From: DYJK01 sp964464825
GTDB lineage: Bacteria > Bacteroidota > Ignavibacteria > Ignavibacteriales > Melioribacteraceae
Direction of reading: 5' to 3'
Assembly (NCBI GenBank): GCA_964464825.1
Contig: CAYXKL010000068.1
Coordinates: 1 to 14,116, forward strand
DNA length: 14,116 nucleotides
The notes under the pieces are model-generated. The model saw nothing but the letters and a program-made list of their open reading frames with translations, ran no database searches and had not been told where the DNA came from. Below are positions 7,052 through 14,116 of this stretch, piece after piece. The translations under genes and the position numbers were made by a program. Numbering within the stretch: position 1 is the first letter of the stretch; every line of letters begins with the position of its first letter.

Positions 7052-8160
7052 TATCTAATCTTAAATGATGCTATGCTGATGATTGCAAGAATTATAGTGA
7101 TTATATAAAAACGAATTACAATTTTAGGTTCAGCCCAATTAAGCTGTTCAAAATGATGATGAATAGGCGCCATCTTAAAAACTCTTCTGCCTTCACCGTA
7201 TTTTGCTTTTGTATATTTGAAATAAAGACGCTGAATAATTACAGATAGTGTTTCCAAAAAATAAATTCCGCCTAAGATTGGAATTAACAATTCTTTCTTA
7301 ATTAATATTGTCAGAATTCCAAAAGCTCCTCCAAGAGCAAGCGAACCGGTATCACCCATAAATACTTGTGCTGGATAAAAATTGAACCACAAAAATCCAA
7401 GTCCGGCTCCAATTAATGCAGCAATAAAAACTGTCAATTCACCGGATCCTGGTAAGTAAATTATATTCAAATAATCTGCATAGATAACATTTCCTGATAC
7501 GTAACTCATAATTGCAAGTGCAAGCATTACAATAATCATTGTCCCTATTGCTAAACCATCTAATCCATCTGTTAGATTAACTGCATTTGAAGTTGCTGTA
7601 ATTATGAAAACTATTGCTGGAATGTACAAGTAGGAAAAATCCCAATTAAGATTTTTGAAAAAAGGTAATGTTGTTTGAGAATTATATGGTGAAAATTCTG
7701 GCAGAAAATAAATAGCTGCACCAACCACCAAACCAACAAATATTTGTCCTAATAATTTATAACGTGCAATTAATCCTTGAGGAAGTTTTTTTATTACTTT
7801 CAAATAGTCGTCTAAAAATCCTACACCGCCAAGAACAATAGTGCCGAAAAGAACAAGAATTATATAAGTGCTTTTTATATCGCTCCAAATAAGTACCGGA
7901 AAGATTACTGATATTAGGATTATCAAACCGCCCATAGTTGGAGTACCCGATTTTTTCTTATGCGTTTGCGGACCTTCTTCTCTTATCGGTTGATCAACCT
8001 GATTCTTTTTTAGTTTATCAATAATCTTTGGACCGAAATAAAAAGAAAGAATTAAAGCTGTAATTGCCGCTAGTGCCGAACGGAATGTTAAGAACCGGAA
8101 TAGATCAAATCCCGGCGGATTAAAAACCTCATTGATGTAATCAAATAGATAGTAAAACAT
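7051..8160 (-). CDS. mraY: Phospho-N-acetylmuramoyl-pentapeptide transferase MraY
   Basis: MraY is a ten-helix inner-membrane enzyme that transfers phospho-MurNAc-pentapeptide from UDP to undecaprenyl phosphate, forming lipid I. The protein has 369 residues and is hydrophobic throughout. Family signatures are KSGTPTMGG (about 70-78), FLDDYLK with the paired aspartates D117/D118, NLTDGLDGLA (195-204), FMGDTGSLALGG (about 267-278) and the cytoplasmic APIHHHFE motif (331-338) whose histidines separate MraY from WecA-like paralogues. The ATG is coupled to the murF stop as TAATG. A GGAGAAAAGG stretch lies about 8-17 nt upstream and could provide additional initiation. All catalytic residues expected for the family are present. 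Confidence 0.98.
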   Translation of the reverse strand: MFYYLFDYINEVFNPPGFDLFRFLTFRSALAAITALILSFYFGPKIIDKLKKNQVDQPIREEGPQTHKKKSGTPTMGGLIILISVIFPVLIWSDIKSTYIILVLFGTIVLGGVGFLDDYLKVIKKLPQGLIARYKLLGQIFVGLVVGAAIYFLPEFSPYNSQTTLPFFKNLNWDFSYLYIPAIVFIITATSNAVNLTDGLDGLAIGTMIIVMLALAIMSYVSGNVIYADYLNIIYLPGSGELTVFIAALIGAGLGFLWFNFYPAQVFMGDTGSLALGGAFGILTILIKKELLIPILGGIYFLETLSVIIQRLYFKYTKAKYGEGRRVFKMAPIHHHFEQLNWAEPKIVIRFYIITIILAIISIASFKIR

Positions 8161-9575
8161 TATTCAAACCTTTTCTCCAAAATGTTTACAAATTCTTCCA
8201 TCTTCATTCCACGAGATCCTTTAACTAGAATTACCGAGTTCTCTATACTTTCATATTTGAGATAGAGTCCTAAAGCTTCACGTAAATAGAAATGGATTGA
8301 TCTAGTTTTTCTGCTTGATAATGATCTATTAATATGTTTTGTTAATTCTCCGCATGTTAAAACTAAAGTGTTAGTACTATCATGAAAATAACGGGCTAAC
8401 TCTTTATGAAATGCTGCACTATTTTTTCCGAGTTCCAGCATATCACCAATTACAAATATTTTTTTCTGGAATAAATTAATGTCGTATACTACATCAATAG
8501 CAGATTTAACAGAATCGGGATTGGAATTATAAGTATCATCAATAACAACAGCTTCCTCATAAATTTTCACATCCATTCTGCCATGCACGGGTTTTAATTT
8601 ATTCGTCCCAGATAAGATCTGTTTTTTTGATAAACCTAAATAAAGTGCAACCGATACAGCTGCTAAAAAGTTTTTAGCATTTGAATAACCGTAAATTGGA
8701 AGTGTAACTGTAAATGAAGCCGAACCTTTACCTAATTGAAGAGGGAGTTTATTGTATTTAATTTTTAATTGAGGTTTCCCTTCTTTAGTTATCCTACCTA
8801 CTTTACCCGTTACATCAACTTTACCTTTAAAACCGTACGTAATCTTATTCCAATAGTTTTTAGATTTTTTATTAATTATCGGATCGTCCATATTCAAAAA
8901 AACTTTTCCACCGTGTATTTCAGTTAAATCAAGCAGAGCTGATTTTTCTTTATAAACTCCCTCTTTATTTTTTAGAAATTCTAAATGAGAATTTCCAATG
9001 TTTGTTATTAATGATATATCGGGTAAAGAAATGTTTGTAGAGTATTCAATTTCACCAAAATGATTTGTTCCTTGCTCAAGAACCAATGCACTGCACTTTT
9101 CATTAGCCGATAAAATAGTAAGCGGAACTCCGATATGATTATTATTATTTGCTTCAGATTTAACAACATTAAATTTTTCAGAAAGCAATGTGGCAATAAT
9201 TTCTTTTGTTGTTGTTTTACCATTGCTGCCTGTAATTGAAATGACTTTACTTTTTAATTTTTTTCTCCATACTCTACCTAAATCACCATATGCATTTGTA
9301 GTATTTTGAACAGTAATTATTGGTAAATCCAATTTTGAAAATAATTTCAATTTATTTTTATTAATCAGTATTGCTTTCGCACCTTTATTAATTGCTTCGA
9401 ATATATAATCATGCCCATCATGTTTTTCACCTTTAAGTGCTACAAACAAACTGCCGCTTTTAACTTTACGTGAATCGATTACAATTTTAGATACCGGTGC
9501 GAAGCGATCAGGATTATAGATCACTGCGGTTGGGATATTAAATAAATCTTGCAGAGTAATTTTTATTTTGCCCAT
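8160..9575 (-). CDS. murF: UDP-N-acetylmuramoyl-tripeptide--D-alanyl-D-alanine ligase MurF
   Basis: MurF is the last cytoplasmic Mur ligase. It adds the D-Ala-D-Ala dipeptide to the UDP-MurNAc-tripeptide. The protein has 471 residues. The N-terminal substrate domain contains DSRKVKSGSLFVALKGE (34-50). The ATP P-loop GSNGKTTTK is at 116-124. NNNNHIGVPLT at 143-153, EQGTNHFGEI at 167-176 and TNIGNSHLEF at 191-200 are typical of MurF. HGRM (331-334) and DDTYNSNP (346-353) open the C-terminal domain, and VKGSRGMKME lies near the end. The start overlaps the murE end by 13 nt, the longest overlap in the cluster, with AGAAGA just before the ATG. The D-Ala-D-Ala ligase that supplies the substrate is not encoded in this window. 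Confidence 0.97.
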   Translation of the reverse strand: MGKIKITLQDLFNIPTAVIYNPDRFAPVSKIVIDSRKVKSGSLFVALKGEKHDGHDYIFEAINKGAKAILINKNKLKLFSKLDLPIITVQNTTNAYGDLGRVWRKKLKSKVISITGSNGKTTTKEIIATLLSEKFNVVKSEANNNNHIGVPLTILSANEKCSALVLEQGTNHFGEIEYSTNISLPDISLITNIGNSHLEFLKNKEGVYKEKSALLDLTEIHGGKVFLNMDDPIINKKSKNYWNKITYGFKGKVDVTGKVGRITKEGKPQLKIKYNKLPLQLGKGSASFTVTLPIYGYSNAKNFLAAVSVALYLGLSKKQILSGTNKLKPVHGRMDVKIYEEAVVIDDTYNSNPDSVKSAIDVVYDINLFQKKIFVIGDMLELGKNSAAFHKELARYFHDSTNTLVLTCGELTKHINRSLSSRKTRSIHFYLREALGLYLKYESIENSVILVKGSRGMKMEEFVNILEKRFE

Positions 9576-11041
9576 TCTTCTAAATATTTAATTGCAGTTT
9601 CTTTATCAGAAAAATGTTTTCTGACGTTATTTATCTCTTGATAATTCTCATGCCCTTTACCGGCAATAAGAATAACGGCATCGTCTTCACTCTCAAAAAT
9701 TGAAGCTCTGATTGCTTCTTCTCTATTTTCAATTACACGATAATTGTTTTTATTAACGCCTTTAAGAATTTCATCAATAATAATAAATGGATCTTCTGTT
9801 CTCGGGTTATCCGATGTTATGTAAATTCTTTCACTGAGCGATGCTGCAATATTTCCCATTACCGGTCTCTTTGTTTTATCACGATCACCGCCGCATCCAA
9901 ATACAGTATAGATTGGTCTTTCATTTTTTACTATATGCTGCACAGCGTTTAAAGCTTGTTGTAAACTGTCCGATGTGTGGGAATAGTCTATTATAACTTT
10001 TTTATTCTTTTTTGAAACAACTTCAAATCTGCCCGGTACTTGCGGTGTGGAATTAACTCCTTCAACAGCTGTTTTTGCATCGATTCCATTAATTACGGCA
10101 GAGGTAAATGCGGCAGCTGCGTTATATGCATTGAAATGTCCGACTAATTTTGTGTTGAAATTATAAACTTTGTTGTTGTTAATGATATCAAAAGTAGTTC
10201 CGTCCAAATTGAATTCAACATTCTTTATTCTGAAATCTGCACTTTTATCTTTACCATAGGAGATTTTTTTTGCTTTAGAATCAGCAATTAAATTAATTGA
10301 ATTCTGATCATCTGAATTGTAAACCACAAAACCAATATGCGAAATCATATCGAACAAGATTTTTTTAGATTTTAGATAATGTTCAAGTGTTTTGTGATAA
10401 TCCATATGATCTGAAGTAATATTTGTAAAAACTGCAGTTTTAAAATTCAAATAATCAACTCTATTTAGATCGAGCGAGTGCGAAGAAACCTCCATTACAC
10501 AATGCGAACAGTTTTCAGAGACCATTTGAGCAAGCAGTGAATTAATTTCATGTGATTGCGGTGTAGTTAATAATGTTTTAAACTCTTTATTGCCAATGTA
10601 ATTTGCTATTGTACCAATTAAACCGGTTTTGTAACCAGCTCTTTCAAAAATATTTTTAATATAAAATGCAGTAGTAGTCTTACCCTTTGTACCGGTAATA
10701 CCGATTAAAATTAATTTTTTTGATGGCTCATTATAAAAGTAATTTGAAAATTCAGAGAGAGACTTTCGAGGATTTTCCACTACTATTTTTACACAATTTG
10801 AGTGTATAAACAATTGGTCAGGTATAACTTTATCGTTTTGCAATACAACAGCACTTGCACCATTATTTATCGCATCAGGAATATATTTATGACCGTCAGT
10901 TTTAAATCCATCAATGGCAATAAAGAGAGAATTTTTATGAACTGTTCTAGAATCGATTGTAATAGAATCAATTTCTTTAGATTCAGCATTGCCAGTTACC
11001 TGAATTACCTTAACATTATTTAGAAGCTCATTAAGCTTCAT
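9563..11041 (-). CDS. murE: UDP-MurNAc-L-Ala-D-Glu--meso-diaminopimelate ligase MurE
   Basis: MurE adds the third stem-peptide residue. The protein has 492 residues. DSRTVHKNSLFIAIDG (30-45) marks the N-terminal UDP domain. The ATP P-loop GTKGKTTT is at 117-124. The UDP-MurNAc-dipeptide contacts TTPQS (159-163) and EVSSHSL (184-190) follow. A lysine near 226 (in HYLKSKK) is the probable carbamylated residue. VFGCGGDRD is at 380-388. The specificity motif DNPR at 411-414 indicates meso-diaminopimelate rather than lysine as substrate. AGKGHE at 460-465 follows. The usual DYAHTPDSL segment reads DYSHTSDSL here (352-360). The ATG is coupled to the ftsI TAA as TAATG, with only a weak GAGAA upstream. 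Confidence 0.97.
   Translation of the reverse strand: MKLNELLNNVKVIQVTGNAESKEIDSITIDSRTVHKNSLFIAIDGFKTDGHKYIPDAINNGASAVVLQNDKVIPDQLFIHSNCVKIVVENPRKSLSEFSNYFYNEPSKKLILIGITGTKGKTTTAFYIKNIFERAGYKTGLIGTIANYIGNKEFKTLLTTPQSHEINSLLAQMVSENCSHCVMEVSSHSLDLNRVDYLNFKTAVFTNITSDHMDYHKTLEHYLKSKKILFDMISHIGFVVYNSDDQNSINLIADSKAKKISYGKDKSADFRIKNVEFNLDGTTFDIINNNKVYNFNTKLVGHFNAYNAAAAFTSAVINGIDAKTAVEGVNSTPQVPGRFEVVSKKNKKVIIDYSHTSDSLQQALNAVQHIVKNERPIYTVFGCGGDRDKTKRPVMGNIAASLSERIYITSDNPRTEDPFIIIDEILKGVNKNNYRVIENREEAIRASIFESEDDAVILIAGKGHENYQEINNVRKHFSDKETAIKYLEEWAK
9606..9624. repeat. 8-bp inverted repeat near the murE 3' end, upstream of the murF start
   Basis: TCAGAAAA and TTTTCTGA are exact reverse complements separated by ATG. 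In the mRNA this hairpin would lie about 30 nt before the murF start. It encodes the R-K-H-F-S-D stretch of MurE, a conserved region, so the codons may explain it. Any effect on murF translation is speculation. Confidence 0.5.
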
Positions 11042-13065
11042 TATTTTATTCTCACTGAATTTAATTTTCTATTTGGTTCACATTTAATTATGCAAGTATC
11101 ATTTGTTGATATATTATTCCCCGGTTCAATACTTTGCATTACAACCTTTCCAGTTCCATTTATTTTATATTTTAATCCGATCTCGTTCAATTGAGCTACA
11201 GCATCTCTTAAGGAAAGTTCAACTAGGTTTGGCATAGTGGTCCTATTCAAGCTGCTGAATTTTTTTGTACTTGATTTGTTGTTAGAAACGGGTGCAATAT
11301 TTAAATAACTTTTTGATGTTGAAACCGGTGATGATTTTATATCTGCTATTAACTGATCAATAACATTTTTATTTCTTTTAATAGTTTTCTTATCGGGTAT
11401 CAAATCTAAGTCTGCTTCAACAATTCTTTTTGCAACATCATGAAAAATTGGCGCTGCAACCAATCCTCCATATTTTCCTATTTCGGGTGAATCCACTAAA
11501 ATTAAACAGATAATTTTGGGATTATCTGCTGGGAAAAAACCTACGAATGATGAATTATGCTGATTTCTTGAATACGAATTATCAATTAATTTTTGTGATG
11601 TACCAGTTTTTCCGCCTACTAAAACATTTTCTAGTTGTGCTGCTGTACCGGTACCTTGTTCAACTACACCCAACATTAAATTCTTCATCAATTCTGATGT
11701 TGATTTACTTATTACTGTTCTTATTTTTTTAGGATAATTTTTTTCTATGATTTTCCCATTTTGATCTGTTACAGATTTTAACAGATACGGCTGATAAATT
11801 ATACCACCATTTATTAACGCACTAAATGCTGTAATTATTTGTAAAGGAGTTGCAGAAAGTTCATATCCGAATGAGAGGAAAGGTTTTGTAAGTAAATTAA
11901 ACTGATCCGGTTTTTTTAAGTAACCTTCAGCTTCACCAATCAAATCGATAGAAGTTGGATTGCTAAAACCAAAATCTCTCAGATATTTATAAAAATCTTC
12001 GTCATCTATTCGAGCTGATAATTTTGCCATTCCAACATTGCTGGATTGTTCAAGAATTTCTCTTACAGTTAACTTTTCATGAGGATGGGTATCGGATATT
12101 TTTACATTCTTTATTTTATATGTGCCATTTTCAGTATCAATTAATTCATCTTCTTTTACTAATTTTTCTTCGAATAAAATTGCCATTGAAATTGATTTCA
12201 TAGTAGAACCGGGTTCATATGTATCAGTTAAAATTCTATTTCTCTTAACTTCTGAAGAGAACATTTCATAATTAGCTGGATCATAATCCGGTAAATTTGC
12301 CATTGCATAAATTTCACCGGTATTAGGATTCATTATTATACCGCTTGCAGATTTTCCTCCAAATTTATCTAAGCCATTAAATAATTCTTCTTCTAAAATT
12401 TTTTGATATGTTTTATTTAATGTGAGATTGATATTATTACCGGAGATAGGTGCTTTAGATAACTTATCATTAACTGAAATTATTCTACCCAAAACATCTC
12501 TTTCAAAAACATAATATCCGTCAATACCGATTAATTTATCATTATAAACTTTTTCAATCCCTTCAATACCAATCATTTCTTTTTTATCAACATATCCAAG
12601 TATATGCGATGCTAAACTACCGTATGGATAAACACGTGTAAAATCTTCTTCAAAATATAATCCATCAATAAAATTGTTTTTTAATATTAATGCCTTATCC
12701 ATCGATACTTTCTTTTCTAAACAAATATTTTTTACACCATTGAGAATTAAATTTGAATAATATGATTTATCTTTGTTAAAAGTTTTTGCAAACAAGGATG
12801 AGATTGTATCAACTTTCTGCTGATTCATCATTCTTGTATCGACGAAAAAAGAAATATTTGCATTTGTATAGCTAAGAACCTCACCATTAATATCTTTAAT
12901 AAGTCCTCGCTCAGCACTTACAATCTGAGGTTTATTCTGCTGACGATCAGCTATTAATTTATAATACTCATTATTTGTTATTTGTATATTGAAAAGTCTT
13001 ACAGATAATCCGATAAAGATTATAAAAAGAAAAAAAGTTAAAATTAGTGCGCGGTAATTAATCAT
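11041..13065 (-). CDS. ftsI: Septal class B penicillin-binding protein FtsI (PBP3-like) with C-terminal PASTA domain
   Basis: FtsI is the division-specific DD-transpeptidase that crosslinks septal peptidoglycan made by FtsW. The 674-residue protein has a short cytoplasmic start, one membrane segment at about residues 6-25, a periplasmic PBP dimerisation (pedestal) domain to about residue 200, and a transpeptidase domain. The catalytic motifs are intact: STMK with nucleophile S287 and K290, SSN at 341-343, and KTGT at 486-489. A lysine/serine/asparagine-rich linker (about 555-608) then leads to one PASTA domain (about 609-664, starting TTMPNLVELS). PASTA domains on septal PBPs are known in Firmicutes and in Bacteroidota-type clusters. 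The gene overlaps the ftsL end by 8 nt and couples to murE through TAATG. Confidence 0.97.
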   Translation of the reverse strand: MINYRALILTFFLFIIFIGLSVRLFNIQITNNEYYKLIADRQQNKPQIVSAERGLIKDINGEVLSYTNANISFFVDTRMMNQQKVDTISSLFAKTFNKDKSYYSNLILNGVKNICLEKKVSMDKALILKNNFIDGLYFEEDFTRVYPYGSLASHILGYVDKKEMIGIEGIEKVYNDKLIGIDGYYVFERDVLGRIISVNDKLSKAPISGNNINLTLNKTYQKILEEELFNGLDKFGGKSASGIIMNPNTGEIYAMANLPDYDPANYEMFSSEVKRNRILTDTYEPGSTMKSISMAILFEEKLVKEDELIDTENGTYKIKNVKISDTHPHEKLTVREILEQSSNVGMAKLSARIDDEDFYKYLRDFGFSNPTSIDLIGEAEGYLKKPDQFNLLTKPFLSFGYELSATPLQIITAFSALINGGIIYQPYLLKSVTDQNGKIIEKNYPKKIRTVISKSTSELMKNLMLGVVEQGTGTAAQLENVLVGGKTGTSQKLIDNSYSRNQHNSSFVGFFPADNPKIICLILVDSPEIGKYGGLVAAPIFHDVAKRIVEADLDLIPDKKTIKRNKNVIDQLIADIKSSPVSTSKSYLNIAPVSNNKSSTKKFSSLNRTTMPNLVELSLRDAVAQLNEIGLKYKINGTGKVVMQSIEPGNNISTNDTCIIKCEPNRKLNSVRIK

Positions 13066-13384
13066 ATTTCTTGTTTACTATTTTTTCTAATTGATTAATT
13101 TGATCTTTGCTAACTTTAATTGATTCCAGATTATCCTTCGGTCTTATCATATTGAGCGAATCACCCGCAATTTTTACAATTCTATCCTCGGCTGTTAATT
13201 TTTGAATTTCAACCATCTTCGATTCTATGCGATTATGTCTTTCATTCAATATTTCTTTTTTATTTAAATGTTCTTTATTCAAATTTTTTATCTCTGTCAA
13301 AGTTGCTACATATACAAAAAGAATTGCTGCTGCAGATAAAACAATTATTATAAAATTTTTAAGTGATGATTTTTTTTTCTTCAT
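13058..13384 (-). CDS. ftsL: FtsL-like bitopic cell division protein
   Basis: The protein has 108 residues: a lysine-rich cytoplasmic start (MKKKKSSLK), one membrane segment at about residues 11-29, then a charged helix likely to form a coiled coil (about 30-65), and a tail with DRIVKIAGDSLNMIRP that resembles the membrane-distal FtsL motif. FtsL forms a periplasmic complex with FtsQ and an FtsB/DivIC partner and conveys the signal that activates FtsW-FtsI. FtsL is poorly conserved in sequence, so the call rests on size, topology and position between rsmH and ftsI. The ATG overlaps the rsmH TGA as ATGA. Codons 3-5 are a run of nine A residues after the ATG AAG, which might be prone to slippage. 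No FtsB/DivIC gene is in the window. Confidence 0.88.
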   Translation of the reverse strand: MKKKKSSLKNFIIIVLSAAAILFVYVATLTEIKNLNKEHLNKKEILNERHNRIESKMVEIQKLTAEDRIVKIAGDSLNMIRPKDNLESIKVSKDQINQLEKIVNKKYD

Positions 13385-14116
13385 ATTCTTTCTGCTGCTC
13401 TAAGTTTAGCACTTCTTGATCTTTTGTTATCTTTAATTTCTATTTCACTTGGTTGTATCGGCTTTGAATTGACTAACTTTAATTTTCTTACTTTATTACA
13501 AATACATATTGGGGTTCCGGGAGGACAAACACATTCCAGCGTTTCATACCTAAATTTTTCTTTAACAATTCTATCTTCTAATGAATGATATGTTAATACA
13601 ACTATTCTTCCGTTTATATTTAACAGATCTATTGCCTTATCCAAAAAAGTCTTGAGCTCATTCAATTCATCATTAACATAAATCCGTAATGCTTGAAATA
13701 CTCTAGTGAGAGATTTAATTAAAAATCTTTCAGGTACAATTTTTTCTATAACTTCTTTTAATTGGAACGATGAAACAAATTTTGATTTTTCTCTTTGTTC
13801 AATAATTTTTTTTGCAATGTTTCTTGAATTCTTTTCTTCTCCATAAGTAAAAATTATATTTGCTAATTGTTCATAGGAAAAAGTATTCAATACTTTTGAA
13901 GCTGAAATACCTGATTTTTTATTCATCCTTAGATCAAGGGGTGCATCTTCTCTAAATGTAAAACCCGATTCAAAATTATCGAGTTGATAGGAAGAAACCC
14001 CTAGATCTACAAAGATGCCGTCAAATTTTTCAATGAACTCAATTTTTGAAATAGTATCGATATCGGAAAAGCTTGTGTTATATATAGATAATCTTTTATC
14101 GCCAATGAATTTATTC
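13381..14116 (-). CDS. rsmH: 16S rRNA (cytosine1402-N4)-methyltransferase RsmH, 5' end missing
   Basis: RsmH (formerly MraW) is an S-adenosylmethionine-dependent enzyme that N4-methylates C1402 in the ribosomal P site. The frame stays open from the TGA at 13381 to the right edge, giving 244 visible residues of a protein usually near 300, so the N-terminal SAM-binding part lies beyond the window. Signatures present are DGIFVDLGVSS, then GFTFRED and LDLRM, then VLNTFSYEQLANII, and TYHSLEDRIVK in the C-terminal half. The ATG at 13926 is the internal Met of LDLRM and not the start: upstream codons are all sense and match the family. A CVC-x6-CIC cysteine cluster follows the HSLEDR motif and could bind a metal. 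The stop is coupled to ftsL as ATGA. Confidence 0.96.
   Translation of the reverse strand, partial: NKFIGDKRLSIYNTSFSDIDTISKIEFIEKFDGIFVDLGVSSYQLDNFESGFTFREDAPLDLRMNKKSGISASKVLNTFSYEQLANIIFTYGEEKNSRNIAKKIIEQREKSKFVSSFQLKEVIEKIVPERFLIKSLTRVFQALRIYVNDELNELKTFLDKAIDLLNINGRIVVLTYHSLEDRIVKEKFRYETLECVCPPGTPICICNKVRKLKLVNSKPIQPSEIEIKDNKRSRSAKLRAAERI

Noticed and set aside
8661..8679. TGCTAAAAA-G-TTTTTAGCA near-palindrome in murF
   Set aside because: The one-base centre leaves only a weak A/U-rich stem, and the codons for N-A-K-N-F-L-A explain it.
9008..9223. Minus-strand open frame inside murF in another frame
   Set aside because: Overlaps conserved MurF motifs in a shifted frame and shows no recognisable features.
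10802..11023. Plus-strand open frame opposite the murE N-terminus
   Set aside because: Antisense shadow of murE without supporting signals.
11644..11653. GTACCGGTAC 10-bp palindrome in ftsI
   Set aside because: Short, and explained by codons for Gly-Thr-Gly-Thr; no sign of a regulatory role.
11547..11732. Plus-strand open frame opposite ftsI
   Set aside because: Short antisense shadow across the FtsI KTGT region; the hydrophobic look comes from AT-rich antisense codons.
13924..13926. ATG at 13926 as the rsmH start
   Set aside because: The upstream frame is fully open to the window edge and encodes conserved RsmH motifs (DLGVSS, GFTFRED, LDLRM), so this is an internal methionine.

Overview
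This window holds one continuous, tightly packed division-and-cell-wall (dcw) cluster. Every gene is on the minus strand, so transcription runs from the right edge to the left edge. In transcription order the genes are rsmH (5' end cut by the window), ftsL, ftsI (PBP with a PASTA domain), murE, murF, mraY, murD, ftsW, murG, murC, ftsQ, ftsA and the first 16 codons of a gene that is almost certainly ftsZ. There is no stretch over 300 bases without a gene. The largest gap between genes is 23 nt (ftsA to ftsZ), and I saw no RNA gene, mobile element, CRISPR array, promoter or terminator.

The genes cover two linked jobs. MurE, MurF, MurD and MurC are the four cytoplasmic Mur ligases that build UDP-MurNAc-pentapeptide (acting in the order C, D, E, F). 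MraY and MurG turn it into lipid I and lipid II. FtsW (SEDS glycosyltransferase) and FtsI (class B transpeptidase) polymerise and crosslink it at the septum. FtsL and FtsQ are bitopic scaffold proteins of the divisome, and FtsA and FtsZ are the cytoskeletal ring. RsmH methylates 16S rRNA and conventionally leads this cluster. MurE carries the DNPR signature, so the stem peptide most likely contains meso-diaminopimelate.

The DNA is clearly AT-rich, with TAA the most common stop. Gene order with murF between murE and mraY, a PASTA-bearing FtsI, and no murB or ddl between murC and ftsQ fit the Bacteroidota/Chlorobi (FCB) group, most likely an Ignavibacteria-like bacterium. This is inference from gene order and protein style, not from a database match.

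Nine of the twelve gene junctions overlap (ATGA, TAATG, 8 nt or 13 nt), which points to strong translational coupling. Only ftsZ has a near-perfect Shine-Dalgarno sequence. No previously undescribed system is evident. The points worth a second look are small: a start/stop pattern at murC, an in-frame NCC-GGN codon-context bias, A9 tracts in ftsL and ftsQ, a perfect hairpin in murG, and a four-cysteine motif in RsmH.
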